Shown in pieces: positions 23,486 to 32,492 of a stretch of DNA of 64,000 nt; position 1 is the first letter of the stretch; each line of letters opens with the position of its first letter. The stretch is taken from positions 62,001 to 126,000 of IMG/VR virus record IMGVR_UViG_3300030518_000005; one strand, given 5' to 3'. A program made the translations under genes and the position numbers. The DNA comes from a virus. A model generated the notes under the pieces. The model had not been told where the DNA came from. It did no database searches and worked only from the letters and a program-made list of their open reading frames with translations.

Positions 23486-25472
23486 CTAACTTATTGATCG
23501 GGTTGGCAGTAACTTTACCACCAATATTAGAACTTCCCGAAGCTCCGAATTGCTTTGCAGCGTCTGCGAGAGGGTTGCCGTGGTGAACGGCGTCAGCTGC
23601 GGCTTGCGCCTTCAGTTGTTCCATCTCCATTTCATGCTTCTCTTGATCACGCTTGTGTCCAGCTTCAGCATGACCATGCTGTTGCTCTTGCAACTTCATT
23701 TGCATTGCTTGTTGCTGTTGCTCAGCAGTCTGTTGTTGTGCAGCCTGTTCTTTTTGCTCTTTAGCAGAGTCAATAGCCAGGATAGTTTGCTGCCAAGACA
23801 TGAATGCTGGATCTCCAGGGATATATTGCAACTCACGACGCTCTGCAGCACCTTTGTCTCCAAAGAAAATCTCACGGATTTCACCACGAGTGTAATTCTT
23901 TTCGACTAGGGCCCAGAAAGCCTGGTTCAATGGAAGATCGCCGGCCGGTGTTTTCAACCGCTCTTTTTGAGACTGGATAAGAAGATCGTTCATTGACTTC
24001 CAAACAGTCATCTCAGCTTGCATTTGTGCAATTTCAGTCTGAGGAGTCTCGTCTGTGTAGCCAGTAAATGTGAACTTGTACTTGTTAGCCAGGTCCTTGT
24101 CAACACCAGGAAGGATCTCACCGTTAATGAGATCTTCGATGTTCATCATGATCGGATAGAGACCGCGCTCACGAGAGTAGGTGATCTTGTATTCGTTGTT
24201 CGACTGCTGCGCAGGTGATTTACCATTAGCAGATACGAGATAATCTAAACCAAGCTCTACTGGATCAATCTGGAACTGAGCGCAAACGATACGCATTAAG
24301 TGGTTGTTGAAGTTGATGTATTCCATCTCCTTCGCCGAACCAGACATTGGTACCCATTGAACTTCATCAAGACCAGCAACGATCGGAGTACGCCAAGCGT
24401 GCTGCTGACCAGAGATGGTGTTATAGAACTGACGACGGAAGTTCATCAGCTGAGACTGAGTAACAGTTCCCTTTAAGTGGAGAACGCCTCGTGCAGCATA
24501 ACCATGAGTAAAGAAGTTAGCATTGTAATTCTCTACGTTCAAGTGGTTAGTGATGTTGATGATCGCCAACTCCAAAGGAGAGTAGCAATAACCGTTTGAA
24601 TCTGCAAAGTTTTGCGGATTAAAGTTCTTAAAAATAAGATCTTCCTCACCGAAGTGAGCAATAGGCTGCATGTTGTACGACATCTGTACGTACTTATAGA
24701 ACTCAGGAATTACATCATTGATCTCTTGGTTCTGCTTAGGATCGTTATCGCTTACCGGTACGCGGTAAGTATTATTGGCAGCTTTGTCTTCTTGTTTTAC
24801 TTGTTCCTTCGACATGCGACGGTTGATCAGGTAAAGGGACTCAGCTGGCAATGGACGGAAGCGGTGCAATCCACCCTTACGTGTCTTAACTTTTTCAATA
24901 GCAACGTGACCGAAAGTAAGAGCATCACGCACGATCAGCTTAAGGAATTCGCCGAACATCATGCGATCTTCGACAGGGGTTCCTTCTTTACGGCCGCAGT
25001 GGTAGATGAAGTCTTCTAATGCTGCAATTTCGCCAAGCTCATCTTGAGTGTACTCAGCGTTATGGTCTTTCTTAACAAAGCGGAAACCCATCTCATGGCG
25101 ACGGTGCTCGGGACGCGAGAAGCGCAAAAGGGTATCAACACGGGCTTGGATGATCGATGAGACCAACCAGTCACGGATAGATACTTCTTTAAGCATCCGG
25201 TTAGTAAGACGCGACAGCTTGTGTTTATAGTTAACCTGAGTTGTCAGGTTGTCGAAGTACGGGTCATCGATCAGCGACTTACGACCGATGTCTTTAGAAC
25301 CATCTGGAAGTGTGTTGCCATCCGGAAGAATGTCCGCAGTATAGGCACCTTGAACCATACCAGTAGGTGCAGTTGCAGGGGTTTCATTTTGAAGAGAAAC
25401 GCCGTCTGCTTTAAGCAGCTCGTCAATTTCGCCCTTGATTTGTTTTTTGATCCAGTCGTCCCATAATGCCAT
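23478..25472 (-). CDS. Portal protein
   Basis: The 664-residue protein has the pattern of large-phage portals: N-terminal MALWDDWIKKQIKGEIDELL, a beta-rich wing (FVKKDHNAEYTQDELGEIAA), the FRRQFYNTISGQQHAWRTPI segment, IVCAQFQIDPVELGLDYL (the DPxxLG motif before the stem), then a helical crown rich in Gln and His (residues about 575-645). It sits after TerL with one homing gene between. A TAGAAT box six bases before the ATG suggests a leaderless message. It forms the dodecameric DNA channel of the head. Confidence 0.85.
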   Translation of the reverse strand: MALWDDWIKKQIKGEIDELLKADGVSLQNETPATAPTGMVQGAYTADILPDGNTLPDGSKDIGRKSLIDDPYFDNLTTQVNYKHKLSRLTNRMLKEVSIRDWLVSSIIQARVDTLLRFSRPEHRRHEMGFRFVKKDHNAEYTQDELGEIAALEDFIYHCGRKEGTPVEDRMMFGEFLKLIVRDALTFGHVAIEKVKTRKGGLHRFRPLPAESLYLINRRMSKEQVKQEDKAANNTYRVPVSDNDPKQNQEINDVIPEFYKYVQMSYNMQPIAHFGEEDLIFKNFNPQNFADSNGYCYSPLELAIINITNHLNVENYNANFFTHGYAARGVLHLKGTVTQSQLMNFRRQFYNTISGQQHAWRTPIVAGLDEVQWVPMSGSAKEMEYINFNNHLMRIVCAQFQIDPVELGLDYLVSANGKSPAQQSNNEYKITYSRERGLYPIMMNIEDLINGEILPGVDKDLANKYKFTFTGYTDETPQTEIAQMQAEMTVWKSMNDLLIQSQKERLKTPAGDLPLNQAFWALVEKNYTRGEIREIFFGDKGAAERRELQYIPGDPAFMSWQQTILAIDSAKEQKEQAAQQQTAEQQQQAMQMKLQEQQHGHAEAGHKRDQEKHEMEMEQLKAQAAADAVHHGNPLADAAKQFGASGSSNIGGKVTANPINKLDE

Positions 25473-25476
25473 GTAG

Positions 25477-26067
25477 CTATTCTACCTTATTACTCTTTGA
25501 AAGGTTGTCCTGCCACCAGAGCGGCTGAAGATTGCTATAATGACAAGCTTTCTTCACTTCTTCTTCATTCTGAAGATTAAATGCCGAAAGGGGCATTTTA
25601 TGATCTATATGCCAGCCTCTTGACCCATAATTATCCCAAGTCATACCAGGTTGAAAATTTCTCTCAAGATGAAGTTTGAACTCTTCTAAAGAACAGCCTA
25701 GAAATGTTACAGCTATAGACGAAGATTGCTGTTTTAGTAGCTTACCCAACCTATGCCGCAAGTTTTTCTGTAATCGAAACTCTACATCGGTTTTTAATCT
25801 CTTAGAGCGATAATTAACTACTTTTTTAATTATTTCTTCTTTATTCTGCTGATAGTATTCAGCAGCATAAGCAAGAGCTTCTTCCTTATTCTCGACATAC
25901 CAGTTTTTCTTTAATTGTGCTAATCTAGCCTCATTGTCGGCCCTATACTGTTTAGAATATGCGGACATACAAGACTTGCAGGTATAGCTGACACCATCAG
26001 GTGTTCTTTTATTTGTATAGAAATCTAACTTAGATTTTTCTTGATTGCAAGATGGGCAAAACTTCAT
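25477..26067 (-). CDS. HNH homing endonuclease (WHIDH type)
   Basis: The 196-residue protein has CPSCNQEK...CKSC at the N-terminus and GWHIDHKMPLSAFNL with NLQPLWWQDNLSKSNK at the C-terminus, like the 15613, 28006, 29123 and 34075 copies. It separates TerL from portal. Its final codons GTA GAA TAG create the TAGAAT box of the portal gene. A TATTAT box six bases before its own ATG suggests a leaderless message. Confidence 0.85.
   Translation of the reverse strand: MKFCPSCNQEKSKLDFYTNKRTPDGVSYTCKSCMSAYSKQYRADNEARLAQLKKNWYVENKEEALAYAAEYYQQNKEEIIKKVVNYRSKRLKTDVEFRLQKNLRHRLGKLLKQQSSSIAVTFLGCSLEEFKLHLERNFQPGMTWDNYGSRGWHIDHKMPLSAFNLQNEEEVKKACHYSNLQPLWWQDNLSKSNKVE
25479..25484 (-). promoter_or_regulatory. 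-10 box TAGAAT six bases before portal ATG
   Basis: Minus-strand TAGAAT inside the last codons of the HNH gene, six bases before ATG 25472. Confidence 0.5.
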
Positions 26068-26073
26068 AACTTA

Positions 26074-26079
26074 ATAATA
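26074..26079 (-). promoter_or_regulatory. -10 box TATTAT six bases before HNH ATG
   Basis: Minus-strand TATTAT, six bases, then ATG 26067. It lies between the TerL stop and the HNH gene. Confidence 0.45.
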
Positions 26080-26090
26080 CCATATAAACA

Positions 26091-28022
26091 CTAAAAAGAC
26101 CAAAGAAATCCTGAATTGCTTCCAGAGTCGTCGCCGCCATCATCGTCCAGTTCAGACTTCTTTCCTATCTTACCCATCTTAGAGGCGTCTTGCTCGTTCT
26201 GACTAAACGGGATTCCCTGTGTTGTGGCAAACTCTGCAGCAGTGGGTGTTCTGCTATATGTGCCATCATTGCCTCTAATGTCTGCGGATGTCTCTAGATC
26301 CATTCCGCCACCAAGAATAATTTGAGCTTTACCAAGGAGAACGCTGAGCGGATAACGCAAGGCATCTAACCAGTGATCGTTCTCAGTATCCGGTTGATCT
26401 GTAGGTTCGCCTGCAGCATCTAGCTTATAGTGATAAAGACTGAACTCAGATTGGATATGAGACGTAGTGTCTCGTGCCATAAAGAGTTTCGCTTCTTGTC
26501 CGCCTGGAACTTTTAAGAGCTTCTTAATGACTTGGATACCCGTCATGATTTCGGGTTTCTTCGCGTCATTATGTGCGGGCAGACCAGCTTTACGCATTTC
26601 CTGAATAGCGCCCTGATCCGCTTGGTCAGGAACATATAATTGGACGCGGTACTTATTGTGGTACTTAGTCTTAATATGGTGAATCCAAGTTGGAGACGAG
26701 ATCTGGGTCATACCATCTGTCTTCACAATAAAGACGTTGTCGCGCTTATCCATAAAGAAAAATACGACGGTGTTAGGTGATGAATATCCCCAGTCAATCC
26801 CGGCGTAGCACGGAAGGTGCATCTCATGGCACTTTGCAACGAAGATATCGTGTGTGCACTCACCTGGGAACTCTTTACCAGTGAGAATCATCCACATCTG
26901 GTTCCAGTCCTTGATGTGAGTCTTCTCTTCGAATTCACGGTAGATGATGCCTTCAACTGAGGGCTTTAAATTCATGAGCTGAGCAAGTGCCCAGTCAGAT
27001 CCACCGGTCTTAACCTTCTGGATCAAATCGACGTCCAGATTCTTAAGCATTGGTGATGTGGAAGTCTGTTTCTTAGCATCCGTCAAGCAGATAGAGAAGA
27101 TAGGGCATGTGGCACAGCCAGTAAAGCCCTCATACATCGTGTAGTCTTTTTGTTTAACACGGTCCTTTTTCAAGAACTGTTCTTCAGTAAGGACCTCCAT
27201 GACATCTTGGTTAACGAAGAGTGGAATTTTATCTGTTCCGGATCTTTCATCCGTGCAACGCTCTACGAACTCGAATGCAGTCCAGCGGCGGACAGTACGT
27301 CCTTCAGCTTCTGCGTTTTCAATCTGAGCATTCATCAAACCGTAACGAGTCTTACGAGTTGAGATACCTACGCGGAGCGCAGGCTTGCCCGGGCGTGAGT
27401 CAAGCATACCGTTGATCTCAGCGAAAGCTTTAACGCCCTCACCGGAAACGGTATCGATCTCATCGACAACAACTAGTGGAACGTGAGGTCCGTTACAAGC
27501 TTTAAGCGTACACGGAATAACCTCAAGCGTAATCTTCTCGCCCCCGATGTTGAAGAGACTCTTCGACATGTTGGCCTTCTCTAGGATCCGTTTGTCCTCG
27601 GGAATGTCATCTGGACAGACCAGGGGCTTCAGTTTGCGGTTGTAGAGGAAGTTCTTCTGGTACGCGTAACAACGTTCAGCCTGGTTAAGGATCGCACCTA
27701 CGTGAACAACTTCACGCTGATTATGCATCAGCACCATGAGCTCGGCAATCGCCATACCGAGAGTCTTTCCAGATCCCCGACCAGCGACGAACAGTAATTC
27801 TTTAATCTTATTTGGGTTGTTGCCATTAACACAGATGTCGTACACTTCCCAGATAACCATAAAAGGATTGGTGTCGGAGTAACGAGAGACAGTGACATCT
27901 GGAAGTTCCAAGTTAAGAAAGTACTTAATCCACGCTTTTGCTTCTGCAGGTGTCTTGCAAGGCTTTAACAGAAGTTTTCTTTCCTGCTCTAGAGTTATCA
28001 CCTTTTTAACTTTCTTTGCCAT
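26091..28022 (-). CDS. Terminase large subunit
   Basis: The 643-residue protein has Walker A AGRGSGKT (80-87), Walker B LVVVDEID (about 183-190) and a coupling motif-like region (LRVGISTRKTRYG). The nuclease part shows YAGIDWGYSSPNT (first catalytic Asp) and DHWLDALRY (last). A zinc-like CATCPIFSIC segment lies in the middle. It packages DNA with TerS and the portal. Its Shine-Dalgarno (TTAGGAAG) lies in the last codons of the upstream HNH gene. Confidence 0.92.
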   Translation of the reverse strand: MAKKVKKVITLEQERKLLLKPCKTPAEAKAWIKYFLNLELPDVTVSRYSDTNPFMVIWEVYDICVNGNNPNKIKELLFVAGRGSGKTLGMAIAELMVLMHNQREVVHVGAILNQAERCYAYQKNFLYNRKLKPLVCPDDIPEDKRILEKANMSKSLFNIGGEKITLEVIPCTLKACNGPHVPLVVVDEIDTVSGEGVKAFAEINGMLDSRPGKPALRVGISTRKTRYGLMNAQIENAEAEGRTVRRWTAFEFVERCTDERSGTDKIPLFVNQDVMEVLTEEQFLKKDRVKQKDYTMYEGFTGCATCPIFSICLTDAKKQTSTSPMLKNLDVDLIQKVKTGGSDWALAQLMNLKPSVEGIIYREFEEKTHIKDWNQMWMILTGKEFPGECTHDIFVAKCHEMHLPCYAGIDWGYSSPNTVVFFFMDKRDNVFIVKTDGMTQISSPTWIHHIKTKYHNKYRVQLYVPDQADQGAIQEMRKAGLPAHNDAKKPEIMTGIQVIKKLLKVPGGQEAKLFMARDTTSHIQSEFSLYHYKLDAAGEPTDQPDTENDHWLDALRYPLSVLLGKAQIILGGGMDLETSADIRGNDGTYSRTPTAAEFATTQGIPFSQNEQDASKMGKIGKKSELDDDGGDDSGSNSGFLWSF

Positions 28023-28503
28023 AACGTCTTCCTAAGTTTTGATCCCACCAAAGTGGTCTCAAATTCTTATAATGACAAACCTTTTTTAAGTCTGCTTCAT
28101 TTTTTAGATCAACCTTAGATAAAGGGATTATGTGATCTATGTGCCAACCGTAAGTTGTATGATTGTTCCAACTCATTCCTGGCTCAAACATGTTCTCTAA
28201 ATGTACTTTAAATTCTTCTACTGTACAACCTAAATGCTCAATAGATCCGCCGCCCTTAATCGCACTATTGAGTCTATGACGAAGACGATTTGCAAGCTTA
28301 TAACAAACATCAGTTTGTTCTCGCTTGCGCTTTCTTTCAGCCATCTTCTCAGGAACTGATTTGTTATACTCAGACCTAGAAGTACTTTCTTTATCCCTAT
28401 TGTTAACATAATATTCTTGCTTATAATGAGCAGAACATAAGCCTTTTGTCCAGGCCTGCTTCTCGCACTTACTGCAAATAATGTTAATTTTAGATCTTCC
28501 CAT
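28006..28503 (-). CDS. HNH homing endonuclease (WHIDH type)
   Basis: The 165-residue product has CSKCEKQAW near its N-terminus and YGWHIDHIIPLSKVDL plus NLRPLWWDQNLGRRYG at the C-terminus. It lies between TerS (TAATG junction) and TerL, overlapping the TerL start by 17 bases. Its last codons encode TTAGGAAG, the TerL ribosome-binding site. Homing is inferred from family and position. Confidence 0.85.
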   Translation of the reverse strand: MGRSKINIICSKCEKQAWTKGLCSAHYKQEYYVNNRDKESTSRSEYNKSVPEKMAERKRKREQTDVCYKLANRLRHRLNSAIKGGGSIEHLGCTVEEFKVHLENMFEPGMSWNNHTTYGWHIDHIIPLSKVDLKNEADLKKVCHYKNLRPLWWDQNLGRRYGKES

Positions 28504-29132
28504 TATTCTTTACCGGAAGCCTTTGGAAGGGCGTCAGCCATCTTAGTGATGTCAAACTCCTCTTCAACTTCAACTTCTTCCCTATTTTGGGGAGCAGTTA
28601 GTGCCTCAAACATTGGAGATTTTTCTTTGCCCTTACCAGTTCCACCACCAGTTGCGCCAGCTACGATCTTATAAAGTGTCTCAGCGACATCCTTGTATTC
28701 TTTGATACTCGTAACTCGCATAGCAGGCTTGGGATTGTTAATAGGATCATGAACATAACGCATCATGGCCTCTAAGTGTTCCGTATTAGCTACGGCCATC
28801 ATTGAGGTCAAGAAGTCAACCTGGTCTAGGACCGATTTAACCACTTTAGCGCGAACCCTGTCTTGGAGGGTGTGTTGCATCTTGTCGCGGTCTTTTGCCC
28901 AGCCACGAAGAGCTGCGGTAAGTGCAATTTGAGAAACTGGGTAATTTGGGTACTGTTGCGCGATCTTGGGGATCGAGTCACCCAAGAGGAACAGTTCATA
29001 CAACTTGGCAGCCTCTAGATCGGCTAGGGCCCCAGCTGTTTTGTTCTTACGAAGATACTTTGTAGCGAGTTTGATCTCTTCTTCGCTTAAACCGTACTTT
29101 TCATCGTCTGTCAGGTTCTTCTTTAACGCCAT
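28503..29132 (-). CDS. Probable terminase small subunit
   Basis: The 209-residue protein is directly before TerL, with only a homing gene between. Residues about 50-80 contain a helix-turn-helix-like segment (GDSIPKIAQQYPNYPVSQIA), followed by long helices (LQDRVRAKVVKSVLDQVDFL) and a flexible acidic tail. Small terminase subunits have this order: DNA-binding N-terminus, oligomerisation helices, TerL-binding tail. The family is divergent, so identity rests on position and layout. Confidence 0.65.
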   Translation of the reverse strand: MALKKNLTDDEKYGLSEEEIKLATKYLRKNKTAGALADLEAAKLYELFLLGDSIPKIAQQYPNYPVSQIALTAALRGWAKDRDKMQHTLQDRVRAKVVKSVLDQVDFLTSMMAVANTEHLEAMMRYVHDPINNPKPAMRVTSIKEYKDVAETLYKIVAGATGGGTGKGKEKSPMFEALTAPQNREEVEVEEEFDITKMADALPKASGKE

Positions 29133-29665
29133 TTTGAACCTTTAGACCAATTATCTTCAGCCCACATTGGCTGAAGATTGGTGTAATAACAAGCACTTTT
29201 TAGTTCTTCTGGGTTCGTTAAATCAAATGAACTTAAGGGCTTAATGTGATCAATATGCCATTTACCATAATTCGACCATGACATATCTGAAATAAATTGA
29301 TTTTCTATATGCTTCTTCAGCTCTTCAATTGAACAACCTAAATCCGATATAGCAGAACCTACTTTTTGACCATTCTTAAGCGCATGACTTAATCTAGAAC
29401 GAAGATTACTAGCTAATTTATATTGCGGATCTGACATACGTCTATTTTTAGAGCGTGCAGACTGTTTAACTCTAATTTTGACCCTATTATTATCTTTATA
29501 AGAAGACATAGCAGAAAGCAATAACTCTTTGTTATCTTCATAATATGAAGAGTAATAAGACTTTAAATAGTCTTTACGACAAGTTTTGCACTGATTTCGA
29601 CCTTTATCAAAATCTGCACTACTTTTTAGTTGATTGCACTTTATGCACGGTTTGGCGGTATTCAT
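29123..29665 (-). CDS. HNH homing endonuclease (WHIDH type)
   Basis: The 180-residue protein has CIKCNQLK...CKTCRK at the N-terminus and KWHIDHIKPLSSFDL with NLQPMWAEDNWSKGSK at the C-terminus. Its start overlaps the 3' end of the sigma-like gene by 47 bases, and its end overlaps the TerS start by ten. The codons for SKGSKW supply AAAGG before the TerS ATG. A TATAAT box lies ten bases before its ATG. Confidence 0.85.
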   Translation of the reverse strand: MNTAKPCIKCNQLKSSADFDKGRNQCKTCRKDYLKSYYSSYYEDNKELLLSAMSSYKDNNRVKIRVKQSARSKNRRMSDPQYKLASNLRSRLSHALKNGQKVGSAISDLGCSIEELKKHIENQFISDMSWSNYGKWHIDHIKPLSSFDLTNPEELKSACYYTNLQPMWAEDNWSKGSKWR

Positions 29666-30032
29666 TCCAAACCTTATTATACCTGATAGTTGCTATAGAC
29701 TGCCTAATACGTACCTCACTGATACCTTTTATAACAGAAATTTGACCTGCGTCTAATCCGAGTGCTAAAAGACAAATTACTGAGCGTTCATAGTCTGTAA
29801 AGTTGGTGTGTAGGAAATTGGACATTTCGTCGGAGAGAGGGGTCTGGACCAAAGCCCATACTGCTTTGCGCAGCTCTAGATCATCGGAGTATTCCACTTG
29901 AGTTTCTGTCAAGCGGGCACTTAGCGATTCAACGGGGGTTCCACTGAGATAGTGGACCCATAAATCTTGACGCGCGTCTTCGTTGTTAGTCAGGCAATTG
30001 ATTAGATTGCTGACTTCTGCCGTCGGTTTCAC
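29619..30032 (-). CDS. ECF-sigma-like regulatory protein
   Basis: The 137-residue protein has an N-terminal NNEDARQDLWVHYLSG segment like ECF region 2 (DxEDAxDLxQExF) and a C-terminal helix-turn-helix (FTDYERSVICLLALGLDAGQ, ISEVRIRQSIATIR) like region 4. It is shorter than ECF sigma factors (about 180 residues). Its last 15 codons overlap the start of the HNH gene, so its original C-terminus may have been replaced. It heads the packaging genes. A role in phage transcription is inferred. Confidence 0.5.
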   Translation of the reverse strand: MKPTAEVSNLINCLTNNEDARQDLWVHYLSGTPVESLSARLTETQVEYSDDLELRKAVWALVQTPLSDEMSNFLHTNFTDYERSVICLLALGLDAGQISVIKGISEVRIRQSIATIRYNKVWNEYRQTVHKVQSTKK

Positions 30033-30447
30033 TTTTATCTCCGAGTCCTTCTACATAGCTGTTGAAGTCCACGGTTTGTACGGTAACGCTCCATTTTGGG
30101 CCGCAGTAGTCTTTAACAAAGGTGTTAAGGATCTGTCTGAAGTCTAGAGCTCCCTCTTTCTTGAGGAGTCTCTTAAAGCGCCACATCCCAAACAGGGTGG
30201 TGGACTTGGAGAGAACCTCGTATTGTGCAATCTTTTTAAGAAGTTTTGCTTCGACATAAATCTTATAATGAACGACCTTATTGTCGCCAGTTAGATCCAG
30301 ATCAAGCTCAACAGCTTGCACTTCCTTGTGAACGATAGATCCACAAAGAAACAGTTGGTTTTTGATATCGTCAGTAATCAAGCCGTTGTTCAATAGCCAG
30401 CGACGCTGGTCGACATACTCCTCCAAGTTTACTTCTTTGTTATCCAT
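29986..30447 (-). CDS. Hypothetical protein, 153 residues
   Basis: The product starts MDNKEVNLEEYVDQRRWLLN and has a beta-rich centre (VHYKIYVEAKLLKKIAQYEV) and a polar tail. TTAGGAGTT precedes its ATG and a TATAAT box at 30481-30486 lies further upstream, so it probably begins the transcription unit that continues into the packaging genes. It overlaps the sigma-like gene by 47 bases. No family recognised. Confidence 0.6.
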   Translation of the reverse strand: MDNKEVNLEEYVDQRRWLLNNGLITDDIKNQLFLCGSIVHKEVQAVELDLDLTGDNKVVHYKIYVEAKLLKKIAQYEVLSKSTTLFGMWRFKRLLKKEGALDFRQILNTFVKDYCGPKWSVTVQTVDFNSYVEGLGDKSETDGRSQQSNQLPD

Positions 30448-30480
30448 ACTAACTCCTAAGGGTGTTCTCCACCTGACTTC

Positions 30481-30486
30481 ATTATA
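30481..30486 (-). promoter_or_regulatory. -10 box TGGTATAAT upstream of packaging operon
   Basis: Minus-strand TGGTATAAT (an extended -10) about 30 bases before the Shine-Dalgarno-led ATG 30447. No -35 consensus seen. Confidence 0.6.
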
Positions 30487-30501
30487 CCAGAGCGGAGAAG
30501 C

Positions 30502-30993
30502 TTATATTTTGTTCTTCTTGCTCAGATTTATACTAGGATGAAGTAATTGAAGGTTCCAAGGCACATGTAAGCCAGAACAGTTAACACCTTGAAGTGGTAT
30601 AATATGATCAACGTGAAATGGTTGACCGTCTTGGTTTAGCCACGCTAACTCTTGTGCCAAAATATAAAACTCTTCTATGTCTTTATTGTGTTGCTCGGTC
30701 AACCACAATGGGGTTGCATTTAATAAAGCTGCCCTTCTTTTAGCGGCAATAGCATTTATTTTAGTTCTATTATTAACCTTATAGAGCTTACTATAATTAC
30801 TTTTATGATCGCGATTTTCGTCATACCATAAAGCATCTAACTTAACTTTCTCAGCTTTATTTTTATTGCGATATTTTCTTTTTATGACTTCAGATTTTTC
30901 TTTATTATTGTGCGCCCAGAGACTATTTTTCTCATTCAGTCTTTGCTTATTTCTTTGATAATAGGCAGCTTTATATTCCGAATAGTTGCCCAT
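30502..30993 (-). CDS. HNH homing endonuclease (FHVDH type)
   Basis: The protein of about 163 residues is Lys/Asn/Tyr-rich at the N-terminus and ends with ELAWLNQDGQPFHVDHIIPL and GLHVPWNLQLLHPSINLSKK, an HNH site also present in the 49248 gene. ATG 30993 is preferred over GTG 30999; a GGTGAT stretch precedes it. It overlaps the 3' end of the nuclease gene upstream by 23 bases. AT-rich relative to flanks. Confidence 0.8.
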   Translation of the reverse strand: MGNYSEYKAAYYQRNKQRLNEKNSLWAHNNKEKSEVIKRKYRNKNKAEKVKLDALWYDENRDHKSNYSKLYKVNNRTKINAIAAKRRAALLNATPLWLTEQHNKDIEEFYILAQELAWLNQDGQPFHVDHIIPLQGVNCSGLHVPWNLQLLHPSINLSKKNKI

Positions 30994-32008
30994 TATCACC
31001 TTGAACTTCTTTAGCTATTTTCTTTAATTCATCTTTGTCAATCGATCCACTGTAGACTTTATCTATATATTCGTTCACAATATGAGATAGTGACAAAGCT
31101 TCGATACGAATCTGACGCTTCTCTTTGTCTGTAAATACGGGCTTGACTTTCACGTCACGACCTGTTGTTAAACTTTTCCCTTTTTTAGATCCAAGATAAC
31201 CAAGCAGTTCTGCTTTTGGTCCTGTAATCTCTACGACCCAATGATCAACGTCATTTAAGGTCTGCATTAAGTCTTCATGTACGTCGGCAACTGAGAATGA
31301 AGGAGAAAGTTCATATTTGACACCGCGCCACATCGGAAGCGGACACGCTATAAACTCTTCGCCATACGTGTCCGTATCGAAGATGCTTACACCTTTAATT
31401 TGATTAATGTCTGAAGCACTCTGAGAAAACGGGCTACCAATATAAATGACCTCTGGTCCTCCGCGTTTGCCACTGTCCAACCTCTGGCGCTTGTGGATGT
31501 GTCCTGAGATGATGATCTCTGCACCAGCAACGCTGCTCGCATCGACGCCATCTTTCGTGGTAATGTCTCCGAAATCTGCGCCTTTGAAGGTTTGGTGCGC
31601 GACACAGATCGGGAGTGTTTGTTTGGGGAATTCTTCGGGGTTGTGGACATAAGGTACGAAAGTCATCCCGTGTAAGTTAATAAGTTCATCCACTATGGTG
31701 AACTCCTTAATCTTACCTTTAAGATGCTTAAGTGCGTGGTACTTGTTGTCGTTGGGTTTATATGAGCAATGGTTGCCAACCACATATATATAGGGCGCAA
31801 TTTTAATCGCTTTATCAACATGTAACATGAATTCTGTCATTACCTCAGATCGAACAACTGCGTGTGTATCGAAGGTATCACCTAAGTTAACAATTATGTC
31901 AGGTTTTTGATCAATTATTACCTGATTTATCCAAGTAAGAAATTGTTTGGCTAAATCAAAGCGATTAATTTTAAGATGCATGTCTCCAATAAAAAGAACT
32001 CTAGCCAT
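30971..32008 (-). CDS. Recombination endonuclease subunit, SbcD/Mre11/gp47-like
   Basis: The 345-residue protein has all calcineurin-like phosphoesterase motifs: FIGDMHLK, VNLGDTFDTH, YVVGNHCSYKP, and IISGHIHKRQ, as in T4 gp47 and SbcD. The partner ATPase (gp46/SbcC-like) is at 43287-45026. Together they would resect double-strand ends for recombination-dependent replication. AAAGGA for this gene lies in the last codons of the endonuclease upstream, which it overlaps by eight bases. Confidence 0.88.
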   Translation of the reverse strand: MARVLFIGDMHLKINRFDLAKQFLTWINQVIIDQKPDIIVNLGDTFDTHAVVRSEVMTEFMLHVDKAIKIAPYIYVVGNHCSYKPNDNKYHALKHLKGKIKEFTIVDELINLHGMTFVPYVHNPEEFPKQTLPICVAHQTFKGADFGDITTKDGVDASSVAGAEIIISGHIHKRQRLDSGKRGGPEVIYIGSPFSQSASDINQIKGVSIFDTDTYGEEFIACPLPMWRGVKYELSPSFSVADVHEDLMQTLNDVDHWVVEITGPKAELLGYLGSKKGKSLTTGRDVKVKPVFTDKEKRQIRIEALSLSHIVNEYIDKVYSGSIDKDELKKIAKEVQGDNGQLFGI

Positions 32009-32492
32009 TGTGTTCCTTTAAATATTCATGTAAGCGATTTGCAAAGTCAACATTATCATCTATAAACCCTAATGCAGAATTACATCTAGCACACAATAGT
32101 TTTCTTATTTTACCGGTTTTATGACAATGATCTACACATAGATCTCTAGGCAGTTCATCTTCGTTTTTAAAACAAATAGCACAGCAATTGTTTTGTTGAG
32201 ATTTCATAAGATCATATTGATTTATATCAATGCCATAGTTAAATTTTAATCCACTGTTTTTAACAGATCTAGGATTGCTGGAAACATAGTTCTTCTTATT
32301 TAATCTCATCTGGTCTCGATTGGATTCTCTATAGCTCTTCTCATGCTCAGTATGACGTTCTGAATTTGCCTTATTCCAACGACTAGCTTTAGCTTTATCA
32401 CAGGTCTTGCAAATTGATCTAAAACCACCAGAGGCGTTCTTATCCTTGTAAAATGATCCTGGCTGTTTACACTTAGAACACTTCTTCATCAT
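32001..32492 (-). CDS. Endonuclease VII-like homing endonuclease
   Basis: The 163-residue product has CSKCKQPG...CKTCDK, then CAICFKNEDELPRDLCVDHC, HKTGKIRKLLCARCNSALG. It is inserted between the 32473 gene (overlap 20 bases) and the gp47-like gene (overlap 8 bases). Its C-terminal YLKEHNG codons carry AAAGGAACACA, the downstream ribosome-binding site. Confidence 0.85.
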   Translation of the reverse strand: MMKKCSKCKQPGSFYKDKNASGGFRSICKTCDKAKASRWNKANSERHTEHEKSYRESNRDQMRLNKKNYVSSNPRSVKNSGLKFNYGIDINQYDLMKSQQNNCCAICFKNEDELPRDLCVDHCHKTGKIRKLLCARCNSALGFIDDNVDFANRLHEYLKEHNG

